Positions 47,536 to 59,740 of a stretch of DNA of 64,000 nucleotides are shown here, piece by piece; within the stretch, counting starts at the first letter, position 1; each line of letters starts with the position of its first letter. The stretch is from Chlamydoabsidia padenii. Taxonomy: Eukaryota > Mucoromycota > Mucoromycetes > Mucorales > Cunninghamellaceae. The notes under the pieces are model-generated. The model worked only from the letters and a program-made list of their open reading frames with translations. It was not told where the DNA came from and searched no databases. Made by a program: the position numbers and the translations under genes. The stretch lies in NCBI GenBank assembly GCA_025330725.1, contig JAIWND010000011.1, forward strand, positions 960,614 through 1,024,613, in the 5' to 3' direction.

Positions 47536-47742
47536 TAGATAATAGTCTCGTTGTTTTTCAAGCTATACGAATTTTACCCTTTCTCTTTTACTTTAATTGC
47601 TCTCCCCACTTATACATCCTCTCTCCCTCTCTCTCTCTCTCTCTTTATACACTTTTACTTTTGTTTCTTTCTCTACTTTAACTTTGACCTTATTGTCAAC
47701 CAATTATATCACTAGACTCCTCTTACCTAACTAGAACGATAA

Positions 47743-49526
47743 ATGTCAGCACCTTATAACAACCAACAATTAAGGCAAGTAACTCATTTTTTTTGACTTG
47801 ATACCTTCTTACTAACTGTATCTTCTATAATAGTCATGAAAATGATGACTGGAAAAAGAACATGACACTTCCAGCAAAAGACACTCGACCTCAAACTGAA
47901 GTAAGTTTTAGACTATTTATGCAATATTTATATACACACTAATAACACTTTATAATGGGGATAGGATGTAACAGCAACAAAAGGCAACGAATTCGAGGAT
48001 TACTTTTTAAAACGAGAACTACTGATGGGTATATTTGAAGCTGGATTCGAACGCCCCTCACCTATTCAAGAAGAAGCCATTCCCATTGCATTGACGGGGC
48101 GGGACATTCTTGCTCGTGCCAAGAATGGAACTGGGAAAACCGCGGCGTTTGTCATCCCCACCTTGGAAAAGATCAACAATAAAAAATCCAAGATTCAAGC
48201 CTTATTATTGGTGCCTACACGTGAATTGGCGCTTCAAACCTCGCAGGTGTGCAAAACCTTGGGCAAACATCTCGGTATTCAAATCATGGTGACGACGGGT
48301 GGTACGACGCTCAAGGATGATATCATGCGGTTGTCTGAGACTGTCCATGTGGTGGTGGGTACGCCTGGTCGTATCTTGGATTTGGCCTCAAAAGGTGTGG
48401 CGGATTTTAGTGAAGCGTCGACGTTTGTTATGGATGAGGCGGATAAACTCTTGTCACCAGAATTCACGCCCATTATCGACCAATTGATCGCCTTTTTCCC
48501 TGCCGACCGACAAATCATGTTGTTTAGTGCCACCTTCCCTATGATTGTCAAGCATTTCAAGGACAAGTACCTGGTCAGGCCTTATGAAATCAACTTGATG
48601 GATGAATTGACTTTGCGTGGGATGACTCAATACTATGCATTTGTCGAAGAAAAGCAAAAGGTCCATTGTTTGAACACTTTGTTCTCAAAGGTAAAAGTAA
48701 TAGATGAAATCAATGTGGATGTGGTTACTAATTCTTTTTTGATAGTTACAAATTAACCAATCCATCATCTTTTGTAATTCGACAAACCGTGTGGAACTAT
48801 TAGCCAAGAAGATTACCGAATTGGGCTACTCTTGCTTTTACTCTCATGCCAAGATGTTACAAAGTCATCGTAATCGTGTCTTTCATGATTTTAGAAATGG
48901 TGTTTGTCGAAACTTGGTGTGCTCAGGTAAATATAAAAATGGAGAAACATACCTATAATCTTACTCGATTTATTATTCAACTTGTAGATCTATTAACGCG
49001 TGGTATTGATATTCAAGCTGTCAATGTGGTGATCAACTTTGACTTTCCCAAGAATGCCGAAACTTACCTCCATCGTATCGGTCGCTCTGGTCGTTTTGGT
49101 CATTTGGGTCTAGCCATCAATCTGATTACTTATGAAGACAGATTCAATTTGTACAAGATTGAACGTGAATTGGGTACTGAAATCCAAGCCATTCCTCCTA
49201 CTATTGACAAACAATTGTATGTGGCTCCTAATGCCCTGGATGACTCTCAAGTCCAACAACCTAATCGTGAAGCTGCTATTGCCACTCGTCAACAACAACA
49301 ACAACGTGAAGCTCATCCTCAAGATCAACAACAACAAATGATGTATCAACAACAACAACCTCAGCAAATGTATTATCAACAACAACAACAACAACGGTAC
49401 CCACAACAGTATCAAAATGGTCGTGGACGTGGTGGTTACTATGGACGTGGTGGTGGTTATAACCACGGACGGGGTAGACCACGACAATCTTATCAACAAC
49501 AACAACAACAAATGCCATCGAGTTGA
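47743..49526 (+). CDS. DHH1: DEAD-box RNA helicase Dhh1/DDX6
   Basis: Five exons (47743-47774, 47834-47900, 47965-48690, 48746-48926, 48988-49526) give 514 residues. Motifs in order: [13 protein letters not shown] (Q motif), [10 protein letters not shown] (I), PTRELALQ (Ia), TPGRILDL (Ib), VMDEADKL (II, DEAD), FSATFP (III), [14 protein letters not shown] (IV), DLLTRGIDI (V), [13 protein letters not shown] (VI). The N-terminal [19 protein letters not shown] segment is diagnostic of Dhh1/DDX6. It activates decapping and represses translation in P-bodies. The C-terminal extension is Gln-rich with an RGG-like patch ([20 protein letters not shown]). The first intron uses a GC donor (AG|GCAAGT). 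Confidence 0.96.
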
Positions 49527-49807
49527 AAAAAAAAAGAATCGGTCTCGCTTGGTCTGGTTTATTCTTCTTTGTACATAGTTTGCTTTTTTTTATTTCTTTT
49601 TGTTGGTTTTACAACTTGACATCATCATCCTTTTGCCACAATTGCCTTTATTCCCTTCTGTTTGTTTATCTTTGCCACTGTAGAATAGGAAATCGGTATG
49701 AAATAAAATGATATTAATCTATTCGGGCGCCGATTGAAATGTCTTTGGATATTTATGTGGGTAATAGCACATTCTTTCCTTCTCCTTTTTTTTTTTTTTT
49801 TTTTAGG

Positions 49808-50745
49808 ATGGCGTCTCTTACCGATCAACTTGTCACCACTGTCTTTGGTCTTGCTGAATTAACAGTGGACATACCTTCCTTAAACATCTCTCTTCCTGTA
49901 CTTGAACTTGTACATGCGCTTCTAATCAACTATGCTTACCGCACGGCCTTGCAAGGTACTCATTCAAATATTGGTTGGGGTCAAGGTTTCCTTGCCACTC
50001 TAGTCATGTGTGCTGGTGGTGGATCTACTGTCTGTCTCTTGCGTGGTGAACCTCTTGGTATTCTGAAAAGCAATCGATTCTGGGGGATTTATGGGTAAGT
50101 GTTGCAAAGCATCTCATTGAAAAGATGACTAAAACTTCTCTCTTTTTTTTGTTTAGAACAACCTATTGGCTCATGTTTTCCAATCCATATATCTATCCTG
50201 TAATCCAATTTTTATTTAGTATGCCTGGTTTGGAACAAGTGTTGACGATAGCCGATGGGATCTTGCGCATGTTTGCCATCACACGTATCGGGATTGAAGG
50301 ATCATCCATTCTAGGTGACGACCAATGGGTGGCCAAATTGATATGTGGGACATTATCTGGTTGTGGTGGCGGATTTTGGATTGGTAAAGAAGAAAAAAAA
50401 AGTGGTATACTATATAAAGTGGATGATTCCCCTCTAACCCCCTGAATAGATACCTTTAAACTGACACAAGAACATTGGACATTCTCGACCCCGCGATTCC
50501 TTCATACGCCATCGATTGATATGAAAGCCAGTTTTATTACTACGGTGTTTTACTTGATCGCCACTCGACCTGATCTATGTAGTATGGTGGGTTTATCTGG
50601 TTTGACTTGCACCGAAGCACAAGCCTGGGGTGCTGTGATCCTCTCGATTGGTCTGATTTACAAGTCTTATATCAACAAGATCAACAATAACAATCAATTC
50701 AACAAGGATGTTCCTGATCAAATAAATGAAAAGAAGACTCTTTAG
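49808..50745 (+). CDS. TRIC-type cation channel
   Basis: Three exons (49808-50094, 50157-50383, 50450-50745) give 269 residues. It carries features of the eukaryotic TRIC family (trimeric intracellular cation channel): hydrophobic spans with SNIGWGQGFLATLVMCAGGGSTV, then YWLMFSNPYIYPVIQF, RMFAITRIGIEG, and GTLSGCGGGFWIDTF. About seven membrane spans are expected. TRIC channels conduct K+ to balance Ca2+ release from ER stores; the fungal role is inferred. An ATG 69 bases upstream is out of frame after the T-rich stretch, so 49808 is preferred. A TTCGGGCGCCGATTGAAAT word lies about 65 bases before the start. Mind that the T-run ending TTTTAG before the start may be a leader intron. Confidence 0.85.
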
Positions 50746-51471
50746 AACACTTGATGATCGATCGAACATTGGCGTTATTTTGATACTAAAAAGGGGGCAT
50801 GTAGGACTCCAATGGTGGTATATAGCATAGAAAATAGTATAGTATAGAACAATTTTATTTATTTAATCAATAAAGTATGCATCAATGATTATAGACTTAG
50901 ATACAATTCTTTCTATAGTCTGTATCTGAATAAGGTTAGATATCTTTGGATATGAATATCAATGCTGCTTCCAAGTTGGATTTAGCGGGACGTAACTATG
51001 TTCAAGGAAGAGAGGAGATCACACTAATTTTGTTATAGGGTCGACTGTTGTCTGATTTTGTCAATTCAAGAGTATGTCGTTGATGTTGGATTGTCGTAAA
51101 GACCATTAATCCCTCTCTTTGTCTACTGCATTTATCATTTGGGGTTGTTGTAAAATGATGGTAGATGTAATTAGCCTGCTATTAAAATACAATAACATGG
51201 CGCTCATTACTATTTGTTAGTTATTTTATGTTTTTGAAGCATTGGTTTGGATGAAAAAGGGTTTAGTTCGTTGCCCCTTGAACAAGAGGACAGTTTGAAC
51301 CCCCGCAATTATGCATATTCCGTGTGTCTAGGGTGTATTCAATATATACAAAGATGGCTTTTTCATAAATGTGTAAACTGTTCTTTATTTTATTTACAAA
51401 AGTAAAGAAATATTTAAATATCTACAACTACACAAGTAATTAAAAAAAAAAAAAGTATATTACATATAGAT
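50746..51471. other. Intergenic stretch
   Basis: AATAAAG near 50868 is a likely end signal for the TRIC gene. A weak tRNA-like or SINE-like stretch (GGGTTTAGTTCGTT followed 25 bases later by GTTTGAACCCCC) lies near 51263-51305. No gene supported. Confidence 0.4.
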
Positions 51472-51738
51472 TTAGTTGCCATTAGGGTTAGGGACAGAGT
51501 CAAGCACCTTGGACTTTGCATTTTCAGTAGCTTCTTGAGCATTGTTCTTCAAGACTTCGGCCTTATCACCAGCTTGGTTCTTCAATCCTTCAGCATTTTC
51601 TTGAGCTTGGGCCTTGGAGATTTCAGTTTGAGCAGCAGACTTTTCGGCAGCACCTTGAGATTGTAATTTTTCGTTACCGAGAACGCTACCCAAAGTTTCC
51701 TTGGCGTAACCGAGACCTTCGTTAATCTTGTTGTTCAT
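51472..51738 (-). CDS. CsbD-like stress protein
   Basis: A single exon of 88 residues on the minus strand. It begins MNNKINEGLGYAKETLGSVLGNEKLQSQG, the CsbD-like pattern (N-K-x-x-G-x-x-K-x-x-x-G), followed by Ala/Gln/Lys-rich sequence with repeated 11-residue character (NAEGLKNQAGDKAEVLKNNAQEA), as in LEA-type stress proteins. Highly hydrophilic with no cysteine. Fungal members are induced by stress, spore formation or desiccation, and one was reported to bind cruciform DNA; the role here is inferred. AT-rich leader; a promoter box lies 175 bases upstream. Confidence 0.85.
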   Translation of the reverse strand: MNNKINEGLGYAKETLGSVLGNEKLQSQGAAEKSAAQTEISKAQAQENAEGLKNQAGDKAEVLKNNAQEATENAKSKVLDSVPNPNGN

Positions 51739-53057
51739 TTTTGTTTAGAGAGAGTAGTTTGTAATAAATTAGTGTAATGAAAAAAAAAAAAAAATTAGTT
51801 GAAGGGGTGAGGAAAGGTGTCTTTATATAGTTGATGAACATTGCATGAATTGAGTCCAAGGGTTTGAGTTTGAACTTGTGTCAGAATGATATCACAGTCT
51901 CTAAGATTCATATTTCAAACCCCGTTATTTTCCACATGAATGTTTGAGCGATCTTCTAAAAATGATATCATCTGCCCCATCACTACTAAAAGATCAAAAC
52001 ATTAAAAAAAAGTATACTACTTTGTTACTGGGCAACATATGCTGATAAACATGTGAGATTGGGAAGAAGTCTTTTTTTTTTTTTTTTTCATTACGAACCC
52101 AACCCAAAAAGGAGAGGTAAAGACACGCAGTGAATTTTAAATCGCCGATATACTATTCGTTCTAGCCCAGTCTAGTTCAAGTTTTATCCATCCTCAAACG
52201 TAGTGTTCCGGTCATCCAATTATGCCCCGAGGATATGTCATCATAAAAGAAGAGGATGGATTTCCAGGTTCATCCTGCATCGAATAGAACAATATAGAAG
52301 TTGATGTACATTTAGGTTTCACATTGTCCTTTTTGTTCTATCAATCGATACGCCTAGTCGATGAAATACCCACGTCAATGGTTGTATTGATGTTAATACA
52401 TACAACCCACACGACTGTTGCTTTGACCCATTATTTAACTGGCCCCTGAGGGTGATCAATGAGACCTAATGTGGAGAACTTTCCCTAGGGTTCATATTCC
52501 TTACTCCACCTTTTTTTTATTTATTTTTTACGAGACACTACCTGAGACACGTCATGTTTTCTGATTCATGCTGACCCCCGAATATACAGGTGTTGATTCG
52601 GGGTATGGTATGCGTAAAGAATATCTCAATCAGAAAAAGAAAAAGTGTGAGCATATAAGGGTTTGAAATGTGAAACTTTTTCTTTCTTACCACTAGGTTA
52701 TTGTATTCAAGTCAACATTCAATAATGTGTAGGATTATCTGCAAGATGATGTGGAATATTTCTTGTACAAAGTTTTATGGTAAAATACCAGTGGAAGGTA
52801 TGGATACAATAATTAAACCTCCGCGTATCGGCTTTGCATAATAAGACTTTCACCAAACTATACAAGACAATGAGTTTATTCATTATGGTTTTCTTTTAAT
52901 GCTATAGAGTGCCATTCTATTCTATCTATGATAAATATGGTTCATATTTGATATCAATGTCATTCTTCAAACACACGTTGTCGGAATTTCAAACTAGCCA
53001 TGACTTTTTGATCCGCAGTAACTCCTGACGGGTCAATTTCTCTTTCTTTCACAAACC
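51739..53057. other. Gene-free 1.3-kb stretch
   Basis: Promoter region of the CsbD-like gene on the left and of the alkyltransferase on the right (CGGAATTTCAAA near 52983). No gene supported between. No repeats beyond short T runs. Confidence 0.45.
51913..51924. promoter_or_regulatory. CGGGATTTGAAT-like box upstream of the CsbD-like gene
   Basis: Inverse CGGGGTTTGAAA on the strand of the gene, 175 bases before its start codon. Confidence 0.4.
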
Positions 53058-53721
53058 ATGACCATCACTCGTCGCTCCAAGACAACAACAACTCGCAAAT
53101 CTCCTTACTTTAATAAGAAGGAATATGTAGCTAATGACGAAGACATTACAAGTAAAAAAAGAGAGAAAGAAAGAAAGAAAAAAGATGTACTTGATCAATC
53201 CTAATCTCTCTCTCTCTCTCTCTCTCTCTCCTTTACTTAGGTCTCATTGTATATCCCTTAACTCCAGAAGAACGCTCCTCCTATATTAATCCTAATACCA
53301 AACGCAAACTTACTAAATTCCATTACCAAGTGTATGATTTGGTGGCCAAGGTAATAATGATAAAATATAAAAAGTAACCAAAGTGTAACATGTTACTCTC
53401 TTGTAGATTCCCAAAGGACAAGTGACTACTTACAAGGCGATCAGTGATGCATTGGGATCACATCCTCGGGCCGTCGGTCAAGCACTACGTATCAATCCAT
53501 TTGCCCCTCTACCTATTCCTTGTCATCGGGTGATCATGACCAACAAGGCGATCGGTGGTTTTAATGGTGGATTTGGAAACTGTCAATTTGTGGCCAACAA
53601 AAAGGCCAAATTGGCCAAAGAAGGTGTGGTGTTTGATAACAAGAATATTCTGACAAGTAATAGTCTAGGTGATGATTCAGTCTTTGATGACTTTATACAA
53701 GGTGTAGTTGTAGATAACTAA
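53058..53721 (+). CDS. O6-alkylguanine-DNA alkyltransferase-type protein (MGMT)
   Basis: Three exons (53058-53151, 53241-53350, 53407-53721) give 172 residues. The C-terminal DNA-binding domain is complete: IPKGQVTTYKAIS, then RAVGQALRINPFAPLPIPCHRVI with the PCHRV acceptor cysteine, and the following AIGGFNGGF. The arginine finger (RAVGQALR) and the conserved Tyr are present. It transfers an alkyl group from O6-guanine to its own cysteine to repair DNA. The N terminus is a short basic stretch (MTITRRSKTTTTRKSPYF), which may serve as nuclear targeting, and there is no separate MGMT N-terminal domain. PCHRV rather than PWHRV argues against an Atl1-type protein. It converges with BOS1, 81 bp apart. 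Confidence 0.9.
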
Positions 53722-53802
53722 TTAATTAATAAACATCATATTATAAATGGTATCAAAGAGTTATACAGTTTTTATTAGATTGATTATAAAGGAGGGGGGG
53801 AT

Positions 53803-54767
53803 CTAAACTAGGTAATGTACAATGGCCCATAATATAAAGACAGTAACTACAAGTCCACCAAAGAAGATCCATTTGTCTTGAGTTGTACGTCTTTCAATGT
53901 ATCGAATGACGTTTTGTGAGAGTCCAAGGGTATTTGCTGTATCCAGTAATTTACGTTGTGCTTTCTATTATTATTATTATTATTTTTACAACTATCAGTA
54001 CCTCATACCTCTTATTTCCATTTATTACCTTTAAAACACCATGTTGATCTGCTAGATTTTCCAACAAGTTTTGTGCTTGAGTTATAAAATCATCCAGTTG
54101 AGAATCCGTGTGATCACCAAATGCTTGTTCCCGTTGTGCAAAAGCGGATCGAGTCATTGGCTGATATGGATGTTCAGGCTACAAAGGAAAAGAGAGATTA
54201 GACACCATTCAATATAGATAGATATACAAGGGACAACTTACTGCTTCTGTATAATGACCTTTATTCGGTCGTCGTGCCAATAAACTGTCCCTGTTCTGTT
54301 CGAGTCGAAGGTTTTCTTGGATTTTCTTGGTCGATTCAAACCTAGTCCGCATGTCTTGCAATTCCTGTCGAAATTTAGATACACGTCTAAAAAAAAAAAA
54401 AAAAAGAGAGTCAAAAGCCATAACACACATGTGCTTGATTACTTACGTTATTGCCGTTTCTTTCTTGACCGCCACCATTTCTCGTTTTGCCAGGTTATCA
54501 TAATCATCTATGGATCTTGATAAAGAGGAGATGGATGCTGATATTTGTCCTTATGTTGATAAAAAGAGAGAGTGAGTGTTTTGTTTGGTCATGGCATCTT
54601 TTTTACGCACCTTGTAAACCAGCAGATAAATCTTGTCCAGAAGCAAATTCTATTAAGAGTGTCGAGTTGGTACTTATCATTGTTTTGTATTTTTGTTTTT
54701 ACTTACTATCCAAGTCTCTTTGTAAAGCATGGCTCTGTTTCAGAGCATGATTGTATAGGGAATTCAT
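53803..54767 (-). CDS. BOS1: ER-Golgi v-SNARE Bos1/membrin
   Basis: Six exons on the minus strand (54767-54707, 54649-54611, 54549-54447, 54386-54242, 54178-54029, 53964-53803) give 219 residues. It begins MNSLYNHALKQSHALQRDLD, as in membrin/Bos1. The SNARE helix with the central glutamine lies at about 130-195 (QLDDFITQAQNLLENLADQHGVLKK...LGLSQNVIRYIE), followed by one C-terminal span (WIFFGGLVVTVFILWAIVHYLV). It works with Sed5, Bet1 and Sec22 in ER-to-Golgi vesicle fusion. Two exons are under 65 nt. It is divergent from the eL19 gene, about 550 bp between start codons. Confidence 0.9.
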
Positions 54768-55206
54768 GAAAGAATGAAAAAAAGATGGAGAAGAAAGAAA
54801 AGGAAGGAAAAAGAATCATTTAACACGTTGCGCTTTAAAAATGAAAGTGCACGTGAGGGGAAACTCCGACAGTGCTCATATTGGAAAGCCTATAATAATG
54901 CAGTTTACACTTGACTAGATATATAAAGTGGCTCTCTCTCTTAACTATCTTTGGCTCTTTATGTCTACAATTACATACTTGGCCACTAGTAAAACAAAGT
55001 GTTCATTTACCAGAGTGTATCACCTTACCTAATCTGTGGGTAGTCTTCTTTTCATCAAATGCATTGTGCTACCTTTTTTCTTTTCTTTTTTTTTTTTTTT
55101 CTTTTGCCTCAGATCACCTCTTCCACATACATTTATGCTTTCTTTATTTACTATTCTGACATCAAGTGTGATCCGAGACAACAAGAAAAAAAAAGGGGAC
55201 CAGACA
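54768..55206. other. Divergent promoter region BOS1/eL19
   Basis: T-rich runs and short frames only; GCGCTTTAAAAATG near 54829 and the inverse box at 55207 are candidate promoter words. No gene supported. Confidence 0.5.
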
Positions 55207-55218
55207 TTTCAAATCCCG
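55207..55218. promoter_or_regulatory. CGGGATTTGAAT-like box upstream of eL19
   Basis: Inverse CGGGATTTGAAA, 100 bases before the split start codon of eL19. Confidence 0.4.
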
Positions 55219-55318
55219 ATTTCCACGCAGTGGCTTATAGTTACAGCCATTTCAGGGAAGGAAGGAGAAAAAAAAAAGAGTTTCCTTCTTTCTTTTTTAC
55301 TTGATTCATTCTATCAAC

Positions 55319-56004
55319 ATGTAAGTTTGATAAAGCTAATCAAGGCAACCTTTAACTCATTCCTGGTTTGATATATTATAGGGTCAACTTGCGCATCCAA
55401 AAGCGATTGGCGGCTTCCGTCCTCAAGTGCGGTCAACGCAAGATCTGGCTCGATCCTAACGAAGTCAACGAAATCTCCAATGCCAACTCTCGTAAGCAAT
55501 CCACTACCCTTTATTTGCTTATAGATTGCTGACATGATGTGGGTTTTATGATAATTAGGTGCCAATGTCCGCAAGTTGGTCAAGGATGGTTTGGTCATTC
55601 GCAAACCTGAAATCGGTGTCTCTCGTTTTCGTGTCCGTGAACGTCATGCCGCCAAGCGCCTTGGTCGTCACATGGGTCATGGTAAGCGCAAGGGTACTGC
55701 CAATGCTCGTATGTCTCGTCAAGTCCTCTGGATGCGCCGTATGCGTGTCCTCCGTCGTCTCCTCCGCAAGTACAGAGAAGCTGGCAAGATTGACAAGCAC
55801 TTGTATCACTCTCTCTACCTGAAATCCAAGGGTAACGGATTCAAGAACAAGCGTGTATTGATGGAATACATTCACAAGGCCAAGGCTGAACAAATCCGTA
55901 CCAAGGGTCTTGCCGAACAAGCTGCTGCTCTTCGTGCCAAGAACAAGGCTATGCGTGAACGTAGAAAGCAACGTGCTGAAGTCAAGGCTGAAGAATCTCA
56001 GTAA
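55319..56004 (+). CDS. RPL19: 60S ribosomal protein eL19
   Basis: Three exons: 55319-55320 (only A and T), 55382-55491 and 55559-56004, giving 185 residues. The start codon itself is split by an intron (AT|GTAAGT...TATAG|G). The sequence is typical eL19: [73 protein letters not shown], and a long Arg/Lys/Ala-rich C-terminal helix. It is part of the large subunit and forms an intersubunit bridge. The basic C-terminal helix is complete. Downstream lies an AATAGT/AGT trinucleotide tract. Codon use is biased as in eS6. Confidence 0.95.
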
Positions 56005-56014
56005 ATGATTAGTT

Positions 56015-56097
56015 TATTTAATAGTAATAGTAATAGTAATAGTAATAGTAGTAGTAGTAGTAGTAGGAATAGTAGTAGTAGTAGGAATAGTAATAGA
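56015..56097. repeat. (AAT/AGT)n tract downstream of eL19
   Basis: Impure trinucleotide repeat (AATAGT, then AGTAGT) within the 3' flank of eL19. Confidence 0.9.
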
Positions 56098-56550
56098 ATT
56101 ATCTTGATAAATAAACATGTTTTTATATTTTGACAACTTCTTTTTATACGTATATATATATATATATATATATGTTTGTGTGTGATCATAAGGGACTAAT
56201 GTGCGGATCTTTATTGCCTTAATTGTAGTTAGTACCGAATCTTATTTTATATAGTTGATTACATAGATGATATAAATCATCTTTTACTTTTACTTTTTTG
56301 TATAATGTGAATCCTACATATCCTTTTGATCTGATAATGGAAATAAGTAGACTCATTTTGTAACAAAAGCGACTGAGTCAAAAAATGGAAGCCTATAAAT
56401 TGTCGGGTTGTCGATTTTTCTATTTCTTCCTACTTTATTCCCACTTCTTAATCCATTACACTTTATTTTATTTATTTACTTTTTATTTTTTTTAATAACT
56501 TTGACAGTACCTTCCTTTTACCCCTTCCTATTACTTGTCTTTACTAAAAC
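56098..56550. other. Intergenic stretch before the Rho GEF
   Basis: TA repeat near 56150-56172 and AT-rich DNA. No gene supported. Confidence 0.5.
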
Positions 56551-59500
56551 ATGGTGCCTGGTGCGACCTGTTACCAACCATTAGATACCAAAGAACATTG
56601 TAGCATTGATAATGGCACCTTATCTTCTTGTCGACGACCCATCCGCGCCACATCGTCTTCCTTACCTTCACGTTCTCGTTCTCACCTTGGCCGGACCTCT
56701 GTTCGACCTCAATGGGAAACCATACATGTACGTGATTCTTGGCATCGGGGCACTACTACTCAACGTCCTTTTATCAGCGACAAGACGACGACAAGACGAC
56801 GTTGCACTTCTTCTCCTTATCTTTTATCTGTGGTGGCTCGTGAATTCATGCAACAAATGGTTCTGACCGATCGTCTAAAGGATGGTATTGAATACAAGTA
56901 TGTCTTTGATGGTCAACAAGCGGTGGTAAGTCCTCCCCCCCCCACATCATCATTATACTATAAAGAGACTCACCTTTTTATTATTATTATTATTACTATT
57001 ATTATAGGACAAGTTGATGGTCATTCTGGATACTAAAAATCGATCCACTGCTATCAAAGTGGGACGTGCATTGGGTGATCAGGGGTGCTTCCATGATGTA
57101 CAATATGAAAATGTCTTGCTGGATTCTTCCACCGATATTTACCAATTCAAGGACGTCTTCTTTTACAACCAACCTACCAGCGACGACACTTGGATGAAAA
57201 CAAGCAGCAGCAGCAGCAGTGATTATTCGACCACCGATCATACTATTTTGGACGAAGAATGCGATAGTGCATTGACGACACCTACCACTGAACTATCATC
57301 ACCACTTGTCGATTGTTTTGTCAATGGTATCTATACACCCTTGACTCGATGCTATGCACCTTCTTGTGATGAGCGTAACTCTTGCTACAGCCCACTATGT
57401 CCTAATCAACAGCTTTTGAAAGGGGTCCGAACCAGTATCGATTCACGAACTATACCTCATACTTATTTACGCCAGCGTGAACAAACTTCGTGGGCGGAAA
57501 TGGTGTCTCCTCAAGTACTGCAATCTGTCTCGACCACCGAACGGAAACGACAAGAAGCTATTTGTGAATTGATTTATACCGAAGTAAACTTTGTGATGGA
57601 TTTGGATTATGTGTGCAAGGTAATATCCTCAGTATAGTAATGGATCATTGTTTTTGTCGTACTTGCACTTAATTATTTATTTATTTAGATGTGGGTGAAT
57701 CCTTTGTTAACTCAAGATATTATACCTCAATCACGGCGACATGCTTTTGTACAGACCGTGTTTTCCAATATCACCACTATTCATCAACATCATGCTCGAC
57801 TGGCGAAAAGACTACGAAAACGACAAGCCGATCATCCCATTGTTGTCGAAATTGGCGATACTTTACTCGGCCACGTGGATGATTTCTGCTTGATTATCGA
57901 CTATGGCGCCAAACAACATAAAGCCAAGTTTGTATATGAAAAGGAACGCTATCTAAATCCTAAATTTGATGCCTTTGCTCGGGTAAGAAAGACACATCAA
58001 ATCAAATCAAAAGCTTACCCTTTCCATTGTTTTTATTATAGTATACAGAAAGACATCCGTCGTCACACAAACTCGAATTAAATGGATATTTAACGAAACC
58101 AACCACCAGATTAGGCCGTTACCCACTCTTACTCGATGCCATCTTACGACGAACACCTAAAGACCATCCTGATCATGACGTGCTCATCACTATTCTTGGA
58201 ACTGTCAAGGGGTTTCTCAGCAAAGTGAACATGGAGGCGGGAAATGCAAAGAATCGATTTGATCTTGAACATATTCATCATCATTTATCATTCAAACGAC
58301 GATCGGATCGATTGGTAAGGGGCAGAACATAAAAGGTTACAATTTTTTTTTTTTTTTTATTGATTGTCATTTCCTTTTTTATAGGATTTGAAACTATTAG
58401 AACCGGGCCGACGGATTACACGCGAAGGCTTTTTGAATAAAAAACCCAATTTGGATTCTGTCGATTATCAAGTCATTCTGTTCGATCATTATCTGGTGGT
58501 AGCTAAAATCAAATGGATCCGTGCAGAAAAACATTATCAGGTGGTCAGACGGGTAAATAAAATAAATAAATAAAAATCATTGACACATGTATACTAACGA
58601 GTATTATTATTATTATTGGGGAACTTAGCCTTTGGCCATTCCCTTCCTGGCTATATCTATACCATCTTACTTGCCAACACCACAACGATCGAATAGTCTA
58701 TTGACCACTGCTCGCCATAGTTACCAGCAACAAAAGGTACTAGTAACAACAGAACATGATAGTGCCATTGGATCGATCAATAATGGTAGTGATAACAAAC
58801 AAGGTCATCCTGTACTCTTCCAACACATGGGCCGAAAAAAGAACAATGATTCTCACTATGTCCTTTATGCAGCATCTCAAGCATCACGGAAACCCTGGAT
58901 TGATCAGATTCGACAACTTCAAGCCATCGAACACTCACCAACTTTGGTGTTTGATCTTCATCCTGCTGTCCAACGTGGTCAATTCAAGTACAAGAAAATC
59001 AATCATGTTGTCCCCTTTCGTAAGTCAATCGTTGACCAAAAAAAAAAAAAAAAAAAAAAAAAAAAGCACTCACTGATGATGATAATTATCTAGAAAACAA
59101 CCAACTTTTAGTCTTTGCGATGGATGATGGTGTGTATGCGGGAAAAAACGATCCCGATGCCTCTGTACACAAAGTCCTCGATCTCGAACGTGTCACTCAT
59201 CTCCATGTGATTGAGGAATTCCAACTACTCCTCGTATTATCCGACAAAACACTGTGGCACTATGTATTGACGGATGTGATGAATGGCAAACACCAACCTC
59301 CAGGTCGACGGATCCAAACCAATGTACCGTTTTTCCATGTCGGCACTTGTCTCTCACGCACTCTGGTATGTGTCCCTCAAGTCAGTCCTTTGAAATCGGT
59401 CATCACCATGTTGGAACCGTGTAAACCTCAAGCCATGACGGATAGGAAACCTACCTTGTTGCAACGACTGACGGGTAATGGGTCCTCGACGGATGTGTCT

Positions 59501-59695
59501 CTCAAGAAATTCAAGCAATGTTATATCCCTTGTGAAGCGTGGGCGGTGGAATTGTCAATGACAAAGTTATGGATCACAGGGCATCGGGGGATCATGCTGG
59601 TGGATATGCAACGCACTGATCGTACTCAACGCAAGTCTGAACAATAACAACTCCAGAAAGAGAAAGAAAGAGAAAAACTGGGATAAACTAATGAA

Positions 59696-59740
<45 letters not shown>

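Noticed and set aside
51241..51310. tRNA-like or SINE-like stretch (also near 37550)
   Set aside because: Weak A-box and B-box words are present but no cloverleaf can be drawn; too little to call a tRNA or SINE.
55555..55971. Antisense ORF over eL19
   Set aside because: Shadow of the biased ribosomal-protein exon, with no features of its own.
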